DNA of 6,339 bases, taken from assembly GCA_016765335.1 (NCBI GenBank), contig JAESQE010000284.1, forward strand, positions 1 to 6,339. The letters are read 5' to 3'. The translations under genes and the position numbers were made by a program. The notes below the pieces were generated by a model. The model was not told where the DNA came from. It searched no databases and worked only from the letters and a program-made list of their open reading frames with translations. Below, piece by piece: positions 1 through 6,265 of the stretch; position 1 is the first letter of the stretch, and each line of letters opens with the position of its first letter. This stretch comes from Planctomycetaceae bacterium (GTDB lineage Bacteria > Planctomycetota > Planctomycetia > Planctomycetales > Planctomycetaceae).

Positions 1-677
1 ATCATGATGTCGCTGATCCAGATCAGTTGATTCATGCTCAGGAACAGGTTGTTTGCTGGGACGCAGAAACCGGCAAAGTGCTTTGGACAGACAAATTCAA
101 TGTCTTCCAGACAGATATCCCTGCACCTCGCGTTGGTTGGGCATCCATGGTGGGCGATACTGAAACCGGAAATGTTTACGTCCATTCGGTCAGCGGGATT
201 TTCCGTTGCTACAATCCCGATGGAAAAGTTCTCTGGGAATATTCACTCTTTGAAGAATATGGAAAAATCTCCGGCTACGGCGGACGAACACAAACTCCCA
301 TCATCGATGAAGATCGCGTGATCGTCAGTTACTTAACATTGAATTGGGGCAAAACTGCTGTCCCGCCCCCCAAGCAAACTTACTATGCGTTCAACAAAAA
401 AACAGGGCAACTCGAATGGGTTTCTGCTCCTGGTGGAAAACCTTACGACACCAATTATTCTTGTCCGATTATTTCGGTGATCAATGGACAGCGGATGCTA
501 ATTGCCGGGAATTCAGATGGCGGAATTTACGCGATCAATTCTCGAACTGGCGAATCGATCTGGGGCTTTAAGATGTCTAAACGAGGATTAAATTCCTCTG
601 CCGTGACTGATGGAAAGCTTGTGTTCATTTCTCATGGTGAAGACAATATCGATAACTCAGAGTTCGGACGGATTTAA
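1..677 (+). CDS. PQQ-like beta-propeller protein, 5' portion (partial at left edge, ends at premature in-frame TAA)
   Basis: This is the propeller part of a large, probably exported protein. The frame is already open at position 3 and runs off the left edge, so the true start and any signal peptide lie outside the window; a TTG at 27 is only an internal codon. Beta-propeller blade signatures recur as an Asp/Asn-x-x-Thr-Gly-(Lys/Gln/Glu)-x-x-Trp pattern: [31 protein letters not shown] and [10 protein letters not shown]. The stretch [18 protein letters not shown] and the later [16 protein letters not shown] and SKRGLN match what I remember of a planctomycete family of quinoprotein-like propellers. 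Such proteins share the fold of quinoprotein alcohol dehydrogenases and BamB, but most have no proven PQQ binding, and no catalytic residues can be assigned here. The frame ends at TAA 675-677 right after SEFGRI. The same protein clearly continues in the same frame (next entry), so this is a gene fragment rather than a complete protein. Confidence 0.85.
   Translation, partial: HDVADPDQLIHAQEQVVCWDAETGKVLWTDKFNVFQTDIPAPRVGWASMVGDTETGNVYVHSVSGIFRCYNPDGKVLWEYSLFEEYGKISGYGGRTQTPIIDEDRVIVSYLTLNWGKTAVPPPKQTYYAFNKKTGQLEWVSAPGGKPYDTNYSCPIISVINGQRMLIAGNSDGGIYAINSRTGESIWGFKMSKRGLNSSAVTDGKLVFISHGEDNIDNSEFGRI
675..677 (+). other. Single in-frame TAA interrupting the first propeller gene
   Basis: This TAA sits between GRI and CIDGSGTGD in a continuous frame that is open from position 3 to 1985. 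It is the only stop in about 660 codons, and no frame change is needed on either side. A CAA (Gln) to TAA transition would be one simple origin, but Glu, Lys, Tyr, Leu or Ser codons could also give TAA by one change. The following bases (TGTATTG) contain no CTAG-type readthrough context. The options are a recent nonsense mutation, a sequencing or assembly error, or less likely stop-codon readthrough. Confidence 0.9.
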
Positions 678-1985
678 TGTATTGATGGCAGCGGAACAGG
701 CGACATTACAAAAACGGGTTCGGTTTGGCGTATTGACGACATCAAAGCAGGCTATGCATCGCTGCTGGTTAATGAAGGAATTTTGTATGTAATTACAGAT
801 TCCGGTAAACTGCTTGCTTATGATGCACCCACAGGAAAAACATTGTGGGAACACAGCCTCGGTACTGTTGGAAAAGGTTCGCCCATTTGGGCTGATGGAA
901 AACTTTACGTGATGGAGGTTAATGGAAATATCCATATCCTCAAACCATCTCGTGAAAAATGCGAAACGCTTTCTAAAACTCAGCTCATTGCCTCAGAAGC
1001 AGATGGGTATGACGAAATTTATGGCTCTCCTGCAATTGCCAACGGAAGTGTCTTTTTCTGTACTCGCGATCGCTTGATTTGTGTTAGCGATGCCGAAAAG
1101 AAACCGGGTTCTAATCCGATCCCTGCCTTGGCTGCTGAAACAGCAACAGACAACAAAATCGCAACATTGCGTTTGATCCCTGCTGAAGCACGCATTACCG
1201 GAAGCGGTTCCATTGATTACCAATTGAAGGCCTACGACAAAAACGGCGTCTTCCTCAAAACGGTTGACTTCGAACTTCAGCCACAGGAAAACCTGCCGGT
1301 TGCAAAAGCCGAAGGAAAGAAACTGGTCATCGCCGGAGCAGACAAAGAGTACGGCGGAACCGTCGTCGCTAAGGCTGGCGAATTGACTGCGACTGCTCGT
1401 GTGCGTTACTTCCCGGCAGGAGAATGGAAATGGAACTTTGATGGCCTTAAAGGGACGCAAGTTCCTCCAACCTGGATTAATGCATTCCTGAAACTCAAGC
1501 CGGTTGTAGTTGATGGCGAAACAGCCTTAGTGAAATCAACAGGCAGAGGACGTCCTTCAGCTTACATGTGGATTGGTACGCCTGACATGAAAGGCTACAC
1601 CATTCAGGCAGACGTTTTAATGAGGGAAGAGAAACGAAGATTGCCTAACATCGGCATCACGGCTCATCGTTACAACTTGATCCTTAAAGGAAACACCGGG
1701 AAACTGGCGATCCAAAGTTGGGCACCACATCGCAGAATGGCCAAAGAGGTCAAGCTGCGTTCTGATCCTGATATCTGGTACACATTGAAATTGAAAGTCG
1801 AAATTAAAGATGACGGTGCTCATGTGCTTGGAAAAGCCTGGGACCGTAGCAAGGAAGAGCCAACAGATTGGACGATTGAAGTTGTTGATCCTCATCCGAA
1901 TTTGAATGGCAGCCCAGGTCTTTACACCTACGCCCTGGCAACATCTTACTTCGACAATGTGATTGTCACTCCAGCAGAAAAATAG
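678..1985 (+). CDS. PQQ-like beta-propeller protein, 3' portion: last blades, Ig-like domain and LamG/concanavalin-like domain
   Basis: This continues the previous gene in the same reading frame beyond the TAA at 675-677. Translation resumes with [19 protein letters not shown] and [16 protein letters not shown], which are propeller sequence, then [20 protein letters not shown] and [15 protein letters not shown]. After the propeller, about 1161-1418 encode an Ig-like (Big-type) segment ([15 protein letters not shown] to [13 protein letters not shown]). About 1425-1982 encode a concanavalin/LamG-like beta-sandwich ([39 protein letters not shown]), resembling the glycan-associated domains often attached to planctomycete propellers. 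No ATG lies between the stop and 912, and a TTG at 783 has an SD-like GAAGGA only 3 nt upstream, so independent translation of this part is not well supported. It ends at TAG 1983-1985. Gene 2 follows after 101 bp on the same strand. Function is unknown; secretion is inferred from the family. The feature is best read as the second half of one interrupted gene, possibly a pseudogene. Confidence 0.8.
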   Translation, partial: CIDGSGTGDITKTGSVWRIDDIKAGYASLLVNEGILYVITDSGKLLAYDAPTGKTLWEHSLGTVGKGSPIWADGKLYVMEVNGNIHILKPSREKCETLSKTQLIASEADGYDEIYGSPAIANGSVFFCTRDRLICVSDAEKKPGSNPIPALAAETATDNKIATLRLIPAEARITGSGSIDYQLKAYDKNGVFLKTVDFELQPQENLPVAKAEGKKLVIAGADKEYGGTVVAKAGELTATARVRYFPAGEWKWNFDGLKGTQVPPTWINAFLKLKPVVVDGETALVKSTGRGRPSAYMWIGTPDMKGYTIQADVLMREEKRRLPNIGITAHRYNLILKGNTGKLAIQSWAPHRRMAKEVKLRSDPDIWYTLKLKVEIKDDGAHVLGKAWDRSKEEPTDWTIEVVDPHPNLNGSPGLYTYALATSYFDNVIVTPAEK

Positions 1986-2070
1986 TCAAAATAAGAGATC
2001 GCCGAACAGGTGATAACTCCTTCAAACATTTCATCAAACGAAGCCTGAAAAGGCACTACTGATTGTAGTT

Positions 2071-2078
2071 AAAAGGGA
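2071..2078 (+). promoter_or_regulatory. Shine-Dalgarno-like site of the propeller lipoprotein gene
   Basis: AAAAGGGA lies 8 nt before ATG 2087 and supports that start. Upstream, the 101-bp spacer after the first propeller gene also holds a GCCT-GAAA-AGGC mini-hairpin (2043-2054) and a 6-bp stem with one G-U pair (1998-2014). Neither is followed by a T-tract, so co-transcription with the upstream gene remains possible. Confidence 0.55.
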
Positions 2079-2086
2079 AATAAACC

Positions 2087-3838
2087 ATGACATTATGGTC
2101 GTTTAGAAACGGGCAATACGGACTATTGCTTGCCTTAACCTTAATATGCGTCGGCTGTAAGCCAGCAGAAGAACCTGCCGACACCAGCGTGTCAGAACCT
2201 GATACAGGAGTCCCAGGCCAACTTGATGTTTCGGAGCCGGCAGAAGTGCCAGAGCCGGAACCAGAACCTAAACCTGAGCCTAAACCTGAGCCTAAGCCTG
2301 AGCCTAAACCTGAACCTAAACCTGAGCCTAAACCTGAACCTAAACCGGAACCTAAAACAGCTGTTGCTCCAAAAGCAAAGCGGGTTATTGCTGGAAACTG
2401 GCCAATGTGGGGAGGCGATTCTTCTCGTAATATGGTCAATACGACCACTGGGGTTTCTATCGATTTCGAACCAGCCATCGAGGCCTCCAAGGGCAAAAAG
2501 CTGGTTTACACCGCTCGTCTAGGTACACAGACATACGGCAACCCTGTTGTTGCCAGCGGTCGCGTATTTGTTGGAAGTAACAACGGTGGCAACTACCGTC
2601 CCAAACACGAAGGGGATCGCGGTACGATTCTGTGCTTTGACGAGAAAACAGGGGAATTCAAATGGCAATTGACCCGCGAAAAACTTCCACAGGGCCGAGT
2701 CAATGACTGGCCGGAACAAGGAATTTGTGCTGCACCATGCGTCGAAGGAAATCGCCTGTGGGTTGTCACAAACCGCTGCGAATTGATGTGCCTGGATGTT
2801 GAAGGATTCTACGACGACGAAAATGATGGACCTTACAAAGAGGAAGTCGATAACGAAAAACAAGATGCAGATATCATTTGGGTATTTGATATGATCGATG
2901 AACTCGGCGTGTTCCCTCACAACCTGGCAACAAGCTCACCTGTGATTCATGGTGATTTCATTTACTTGCTCACTTCCAACGGAGTCGATGAAGCTCACCT
3001 GGAAGTTCCTGCTCCCCGGTCTCCTTGCTTCCTGTGTATCAACAAGAACACGGGAAAGGTCGTTTGGGAAAACAACGAACCGTTTGATAAAATTCTACAC
3101 GGTCAATGGTCATCCCCTGCAATTGGTACCATCAACGGCAAAGCCCAGGTTTATATGCCAGGTGGCGATGGTTGGTTGTATGCATTTGATGCCGTCAAAG
3201 GAGATCTCATCTGGAAGTTCGACCTGAATCCTAAAGATTCTAAATGGGAACTGGGAGGACGTGGTACTCGTAACGCGATTATCTCAACACCTGTTTTCAA
3301 GGATAACAGCGTTGTGCTTTCTGTTGGTCAAGACCCAGAACATGGCGAAGGCGTGGGACACATTTATCGTATCGATGCAACCAAAACAGGAGATGTCAGC
3401 CCAACTTTGGAAGATGGAAAACCAAATCCAAATTCTGCTCAAATCTGGCATTTGGGTGGCGTGGATGAAGATGGCTCGCTGACCGGACGTAAAGGAAATC
3501 TCATTTACCGACGAACAATTTCGACTGTCGCAATTGCAGACGGTTTGGTTTACGCACCAGATTTGAGTGGTTTTCTCCACTGCATCGATTTTGCAACAGG
3601 AAAACGTTACTGGGAATACGATGCCTTTGCAGCGATCTGGGGATCACCCATGGTTGTTGATGGCAAAGTCTTCCTCGGTGATGAAGATGGCGACATGGTC
3701 ATCCTGGCTACTGGAAAAGTAGAAAAAGTTCTCGCAGAAAAACTGTTCGATTCTTCAATTTACAGCACGCCAACGGTTGCAAATGGAAAAATCTATGTCA
3801 CTGACCGCTCACGGTTATACTGTTTCGAAACCGAGTGA
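2087..3838 (+). CDS. PQQ-like beta-propeller lipoprotein with (PEPK)n linker
   Basis: A 583-residue protein, probably membrane-anchored with its propeller in the periplasm or at the cell surface. The start is ATG 2087, preceded by a purine-rich AAAAGGGA at 2071-2078 with 8 nt spacing. Residues 1-24 form a lipoprotein-type signal: Arg7, a hydrophobic stretch ([13 protein letters not shown]), then Cys24 as the likely lipidated residue. The lipobox (CVGC) is imperfect because position -3 is Cys. Residues 25-60 are Glu/Pro-rich, and residues 61-90 are a Pro-Lys-Pro-Glu repeat giving eight PEPK units. The folded part begins near [13 protein letters not shown] (105-117). Blade signatures are DEKTGEFKW (185-193), NKNTGKVVW (319-327), DAVKGDLIW (368-376) and DFATGKRYW (501-509), with [16 protein letters not shown] near the end. 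The fold is that of quinoprotein dehydrogenases and BamB, but no catalytic Asp/Glu set or PQQ ligand can be identified, so a structural, binding or sensor role is as likely as redox activity. The gene lies 101 bp after the first propeller gene on the same strand. Confidence 0.93.
   Translation: MTLWSFRNGQYGLLLALTLICVGCKPAEEPADTSVSEPDTGVPGQLDVSEPAEVPEPEPEPKPEPKPEPKPEPKPEPKPEPKPEPKPEPKTAVAPKAKRVIAGNWPMWGGDSSRNMVNTTTGVSIDFEPAIEASKGKKLVYTARLGTQTYGNPVVASGRVFVGSNNGGNYRPKHEGDRGTILCFDEKTGEFKWQLTREKLPQGRVNDWPEQGICAAPCVEGNRLWVVTNRCELMCLDVEGFYDDENDGPYKEEVDNEKQDADIIWVFDMIDELGVFPHNLATSSPVIHGDFIYLLTSNGVDEAHLEVPAPRSPCFLCINKNTGKVVWENNEPFDKILHGQWSSPAIGTINGKAQVYMPGGDGWLYAFDAVKGDLIWKFDLNPKDSKWELGGRGTRNAIISTPVFKDNSVVLSVGQDPEHGEGVGHIYRIDATKTGDVSPTLEDGKPNPNSAQIWHLGGVDEDGSLTGRKGNLIYRRTISTVAIADGLVYAPDLSGFLHCIDFATGKRYWEYDAFAAIWGSPMVVDGKVFLGDEDGDMVILATGKVEKVLAEKLFDSSIYSTPTVANGKIYVTDRSRLYCFETE
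2267..2356 (+). repeat. 12-bp tandem repeat encoding PKPE linker
   Basis: Seven full copies of a 12-bp unit, CCTAAACCTGAG or a close variant, run from 2267 to 2350, followed by a partial CCTAAA at 2351-2356. Variation is almost all at third codon positions (GAG/GAA, AAA/AAG, CCT/CCG), so the protein repeat is perfect. Because the unit is a multiple of three, copy-number change by slippage would alter linker length without breaking the frame. Alternating Pro/charged runs like this form extended rods, as in the periplasm-spanning part of TonB. Confidence 0.95.
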
Positions 3839-3877
3839 TTTTGCAATGACATTACAGTCAGTTGTATTTTAAAATTC

Positions 3878-3908
3878 AAGAGCCGCATGCTCATACCATG
3901 CGGCTCTT
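3878..3908 (+). terminator. Perfect 12-bp hairpin, likely transcription terminator after the propeller lipoprotein gene
   Basis: AAGAGCCGCATG (3878-3889) and CATGCGGCTCTT (3897-3908) are exact reverse complements around a 7-nt loop. It begins 39 bp after the stop at 3838 and ends 40 bp before the ThuA gene start. The stem is strong, but the plus-strand trailer (GTGCTATACG after the CTCTT arm) is not a real T-tract, so intrinsic termination may be partial. RNA stabilisation or processing between two co-transcribed genes is an alternative. Confidence 0.6.
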
Positions 3909-3922
3909 GTGCTATACGCACA
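3908..3922 (+). repeat. Small inverted repeat adjoining the hairpin, upstream of the ThuA gene
   Basis: TGTGC (3908-3912) and GCACA (3918-3922) pair around TATAC. The element shares its first T with the end of the preceding 12-bp hairpin and lies 26 bp before ATG 3949. It could be a leader stem-loop or a small dyad operator. A 5-bp stem is short enough to be chance. Confidence 0.3.
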
Positions 3923-3936
3923 GGTCAAACAACACG

Positions 3937-3942
3937 AAAGGA
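3937..3942 (+). promoter_or_regulatory. Shine-Dalgarno site that sets the ThuA gene start
   Basis: AAAGGA, 6 nt before ATG 3949, decides between this start and the longer in-frame TTG at 3862. The chosen start places a clean Sec signal peptide at the N-terminus. Confidence 0.7.
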
Positions 3943-3948
3943 ACTTTC

Positions 3949-4845
3949 ATGTTCTCTCCATTTTTCAAATCCATCTGCTTCTCAATGATTGCCATGCTGG
4001 TCTTGTCCTCGGGGGGTGTCTCTGCTCAGGATCAACTGAAAGTTTTGCTGATTGATGGGCAGAACAATCACAACTGGAAACAAACATCGCCGATCCTGAT
4101 TAACATTCTGGAAAAATCAGGCCGCTTCTCTGTTGATCGAGCCACATCACCAGGGAAAGGGAAAGACATGACTCGGTTTTCGCCCGATTTTTCAAAGTAT
4201 GATGTCATTGTTTCAAACTACAATGGAGATCTCTGGGCCGAGAAAATGCGTAAAAACTTTGTGACCTACGTAAAATCAGGCGGCGGATTTGTTTGTGTGC
4301 ATGCAGCCAACAATTCGTTTCCTCAATGGCCCGAATACAACCAGATGATTGGCTTGGGAGGCTGGGGAGGACGCAGCGAAAAGTCTGGCCCTTATGTTCG
4401 TTTCCGTAAAGGAGAAATGGTTCTCGATAAAACCCCCGGCAGAGGCGGAAGCCACGGCGCTCGTCATGAATTTGTCGTTGAATCATTTGATGCCGATCAC
4501 CCAATCATGAAGGGATTGCCAAAGAAATGGCTGCATACTGCTGACGAACTTTATGATCGATTACGAGGCCCTGCTCGCAACTTAAACGTGATCGCAACAG
4601 CTTATTCAGATTCTAAAACTCGCGGATCCGGTGAAGTCGAACCCATACTGATGGTGCTTGAATACGGCAAGGGACGTATTTTTCATACCACCCTTGGGCA
4701 CGATGTCACTGCGCTTGACTGCATTGGTTTTCAAACGACATTGCAACGGGGGACCGAATGGGCTGCCACAGAAAAAGTAACCCTGAATGACGTACCCGCC
4801 AACTTTCCAGACGCAGCCAAGTCCAGCAGCCGCTCTTCGAAATAG
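3949..4845 (+). CDS. Secreted ThuA-domain protein (class I glutamine amidotransferase-like fold)
   Basis: A 298-residue exported protein with a ThuA-like domain. The start is ATG 3949, with AAAGGA at 3937-3942 and 6 nt spacing. A longer in-frame reading from TTG 3862 would pass through the terminator-like hairpin and place a nonsense leader before an obvious signal peptide, so it is rejected. Residues 1-26 are a Sec signal (Lys7, hydrophobic core, cleavage at VSA|QD). The domain spans about 30-275: [11 protein letters not shown] (33-43), [13 protein letters not shown], a glycine-rich turn and [10 protein letters not shown] (112-121), FPQWPEYN (124-131), [10 protein letters not shown] (196-205) and [11 protein letters not shown] (242-252). 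This order is typical of the family. ThuA proteins are named for trehalose utilisation and have the flavodoxin-like glutamine amidotransferase fold without a proven glutaminase site; planctomycetes carry many exported copies near sugar-related genes. The Ser/Lys-rich tail (about 282-298) looks disordered. The substrate is not predictable. Confidence 0.93.
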   Translation: MFSPFFKSICFSMIAMLVLSSGGVSAQDQLKVLLIDGQNNHNWKQTSPILINILEKSGRFSVDRATSPGKGKDMTRFSPDFSKYDVIVSNYNGDLWAEKMRKNFVTYVKSGGGFVCVHAANNSFPQWPEYNQMIGLGGWGGRSEKSGPYVRFRKGEMVLDKTPGRGGSHGARHEFVVESFDADHPIMKGLPKKWLHTADELYDRLRGPARNLNVIATAYSDSKTRGSGEVEPILMVLEYGKGRIFHTTLGHDVTALDCIGFQTTLQRGTEWAATEKVTLNDVPANFPDAAKSSSRSSK

Positions 4846-4886
4846 ACGCCCAAGCGAAACCAGCCGCACTTAGCCGAGGCTGAAAC

Positions 4887-4939
4887 CGGGGTAGCACAGA
4901 GAATCCCGTTCAGGGTAGTCTGTGTTGCGTAGCAACCCG
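4887..4939. repeat. Structured inverted-repeat motif (possible three-way junction or REP-like element)
   Basis: Three nested pairings can be read. CGGG (4887-4890) pairs with CCCG (4936-4939). CACAGA (4895-4900) pairs with TCTGTG (4919-4924), with an inner CCC/GGG. TTGC (4925-4928) pairs with GCAA (4932-4935) around GTA. Together they give a closed stem with two internal arms. The right side of the longer arm (GGGTAGTCTGTG) looks like a decayed version of a perfect complement to CACAGAGAATCCC. It starts 42 bp after the ThuA stop codon and could also act as that gene's 3' end structure. Confidence 0.45.
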
Positions 4940-4994
4940 AGGATTATATGTCGCAATTGTTTTTGAACCACGAAGAGCATAAAGAAAGTAGCTC

Positions 4995-5025
4995 TGGCCC
5001 CAGATATTGAATACTTCTGGGGCCA
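4995..5025. terminator. Perfect 10-bp GC-rich hairpin, candidate terminator
   Basis: TGGCCCCAGA (4995-5004) and TCTGGGGCCA (5016-5025) are exact complements around an 11-nt loop. There is no T-tract on the plus side (AGACCAATAC). On the minus side the flank reads GAGCTACTTTCTTTATG, only mildly T-rich. It could terminate in either direction or be part of a repeat element. It lies about 150 bp after the ThuA gene. Confidence 0.45.
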
Positions 5026-5125
5026 AGACCAATACCCTGTGACGTTCAGTCAGTTTTGCATGGGCCGGCTATCATTTCCTCAAAGTCTCCGTTGCTCCCC
5101 AGCCACCCTTTTGTTCATTTCCATC

Positions 5126-5175
5126 GAGTATCGTAAGCGGCAAGGTGCTAGCCGCCGGTGTCTTGAAAGATACTC
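5126..5175. repeat. Nested inverted repeat, candidate dispersed intergenic element
   Basis: An outer 7-bp perfect pair, GAGTATC (5126-5132) with GATACTC (5169-5175), encloses an inner 5-bp pair, GCGGC (5137-5141) with GCCGC (5151-5155). The inner part reads GCGGCAAGGTGCTAGCCGC. I have an unverified impression that strings like GGTGCTAGCCGCCGGTG recur in planctomycete spacers. The boundaries are clean and no gene overlaps, which fits a small non-autonomous or REP-like element. Confidence 0.45.
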
Positions 5176-5184
5176 TCATTTCCT

Positions 5185-5220
5185 AAAATGCCTTAGTGAA
5201 TGCCTGAAATCCACTGAGGC
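5185..5220 (-). terminator. Rho-independent terminator-like hairpin for the ornithine cyclodeaminase homologue
   Basis: GCCTTAGTG (5190-5198) pairs with CACTGAGGC (5212-5220) over 9 bp with one G-U pair, around a 13-nt loop. Read on the minus strand the stem is followed by ATTTTAGG, giving a short T-tract. It ends about 90 to 125 nt beyond the minus-strand stop at 5310, a sensible place for the 3' end of that transcript. The T-run is only four bases, so termination strength is uncertain. Confidence 0.5.
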
Positions 5221-5309
5221 TAGACAGAAAATGAAACATCTACGGACAATCTTTTACACCTAAAAATCCGATTCGCGACCAAGCAAACCAGCAAAAGTTC
5301 GCAACTCAT

Positions 5310-6263
5310 TCAAAAGGGTAGAGGAACACCGATTCCTTTTTTGCTGGCTCGCTGCCAAGCTAAAGTTCCCAGTGCAACATCTTGTAGACCCAGGCCGACA
5401 GATTTGAAAAGCGTGATCTGCTCGTTGGTTTCTCTTGTGCAATTTCCTGCAACGACTTGCTGTAGTTCGGTGATCTGATTACAGTCGAGAAGCCCTTGCT
5501 CGATGGCCGCAACAAATTCTCCGGCTTCGCTTTTGCACTGCTCAATGGAATCACAAACGATTAAGGATGTTCTGCGGAAGGTTTCCAGATCCAATTCGGT
5601 TTTTCTGATGAAGTTCCCGCCGATCGCATTGATGTGTGTGCCCGGCTGGATTTTACTTCCCGAAAAGACCGGAGTTTTGCTAGTGGTTGCAGTCACAACG
5701 ACGTTGCTTTTTCGGATGGCATCGTTTGCGTTATCGACAGCAATCACATCGCAGCTCAAGTCTTCTTTCAATTGATCTGCAAACTGTGCTCGCCGCTGCT
5801 CGTTGCGACCGTAAACGTAAATGGTTTCCAGTTTTCGCACCGCATCTACTGCCCAGGCTTGTGTCCTGGCTTGCAGTCCCGTTCCAATCACTGCCAATTT
5901 GGAAGCCTCGGGATTAGCAAGATATTTGGTTGCAACTCCAGATGCTGCACCGGTACGAAGTTGCCCGAGAAAGTTTGCTTCAATTAAAGCAAGCAGTTCG
6001 CCGTTGTGACCATCATAAATCCCGACCAGAAAACGGGCACCTTGCCGAGTGGTGGTGTAAACTTTCCATCCGAGTTGATTTTGTGCAGCATCAGAACCTG
6101 CCAGCACATGCATCATCACGTTCTCGGTACGCAACCTTTGACGAGACATGTTCTGTGCCTGCTTGTTGTCAAGATCTCGAAATGATTTCTCAACAACATC
6201 CACAGCATCGTGCATGTTGACCAAAGATTTAACATCGGTTTCGGTCAGATAAATCGCAGGCAT
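5310..6263 (-). CDS. Ornithine cyclodeaminase / mu-crystallin family protein
   Basis: A 317-residue cytoplasmic protein, the usual length for this NAD(P)-dependent family, which includes ornithine cyclodeaminase, archaeal-type alanine dehydrogenase, ketimine reductases and mu-crystallin. The start is ATG at 6263-6261 with a GGGA on the minus strand 8 nt upstream. Visible motifs are the substrate-side Lys67 in GWKVYTTT, Arg103 in [18 protein letters not shown] (100-116), the Rossmann nucleotide loop [11 protein letters not shown] (125-135), VVVTATTS (188-195), HINAIGGN (210-217) and [12 protein letters not shown] near the C-terminus. Position 217 is Asn; in Pseudomonas putida ornithine cyclodeaminase the matching residue is catalytic Asp228 (INAVGGD), while Asn is common in family members of unproven function. 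Ornithine cyclodeaminase activity is therefore doubtful, and an amino acid dehydrogenase or imino acid reductase is at least as likely. There is no signal peptide. An upstream minus-strand gene ends 2 bases before the start, suggesting an operon. Confidence 0.93.
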   Translation of the reverse strand: MPAIYLTETDVKSLVNMHDAVDVVEKSFRDLDNKQAQNMSRQRLRTENVMMHVLAGSDAAQNQLGWKVYTTTRQGARFLVGIYDGHNGELLALIEANFLGQLRTGAASGVATKYLANPEASKLAVIGTGLQARTQAWAVDAVRKLETIYVYGRNEQRRAQFADQLKEDLSCDVIAVDNANDAIRKSNVVVTATTSKTPVFSGSKIQPGTHINAIGGNFIRKTELDLETFRRTSLIVCDSIEQCKSEAGEFVAAIEQGLLDCNQITELQQVVAGNCTRETNEQITLFKSVGLGLQDVALGTLAWQRASKKGIGVPLPF

Positions 6264-6265
6264 GA

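Larger units (their letters stand above)
4846..5309. other. 464-bp convergent intergenic region with several inverted repeats and no supported gene
   Basis: This spacer lies between the plus-strand ThuA gene and the minus-strand ornithine cyclodeaminase homologue, whose 3' ends face each other. No ORF with a ribosome binding site and protein-like sequence is present. It contains a weak CAGCC/GGCTG pair (4861-4882), a complex inverted-repeat motif (4887-4939), a short AACCACGAAGAGC string near 4967-4979, a perfect 10-bp hairpin (4995-5025), a nested inverted repeat (5126-5175) and a minus-strand terminator-like hairpin (5185-5220). This density suggests dispersed repeat elements plus terminators. 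Confidence 0.7.

Noticed and set aside
993..1460. Long minus-strand ORF antisense to the first propeller gene
   Set aside because: Cys/Phe-rich, low-plausibility sequence with no recognisable domain, lying opposite clear Ig-like and propeller coding sequence.
783..1985. Independent gene starting at TTG 783
   Set aside because: Propeller sequence continues without a gap from the stop at 677 to 783, the SD-like GAAGGA is only 3 nt from the TTG, and the first in-frame ATG is not until 912. It is better read as the second half of the interrupted gene.
1998..2014. Terminator between the two propeller genes
   Set aside because: A 6-bp stem containing a G-U pair, with no T-tract; not distinguishable from chance.
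2267..2356. CRISPR-like array
   Set aside because: The 12-bp units are directly contiguous with no spacers and translate to a perfect PEPK protein repeat inside a gene.
2056..2496. Minus-strand ORF with Gly-Ser-Gly-Leu repeats
   Set aside because: It is the antisense shadow of the PEPK tandem repeat, whose composition keeps other frames open. The plus-strand gene is well supported.
3841..3870. Promoter (TTGCAA, 18-nt spacer, TATTTT) after the lipoprotein gene
   Set aside because: Only 4 of 6 matches in each box, and transcription from it would immediately meet the strong hairpin at 3878. Too weak to list as a feature.
3862..3948. N-terminal extension of the ThuA protein from TTG 3862
   Set aside because: It would translate through the perfect hairpin, has no ribosome binding site, and puts 29 unlikely residues before a clear signal peptide that has its own AAAGGA site.
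5039..5263. 74-residue GTG-start plus-strand ORF in the convergent spacer
   Set aside because: No ribosome binding site, spans the nested inverted repeat and the terminator-like stem, and shows no protein-family signature.
5503..6220. Several plus-strand ORFs opposite the ornithine cyclodeaminase homologue
   Set aside because: Antisense shadows of a full-length, motif-rich minus-strand gene.
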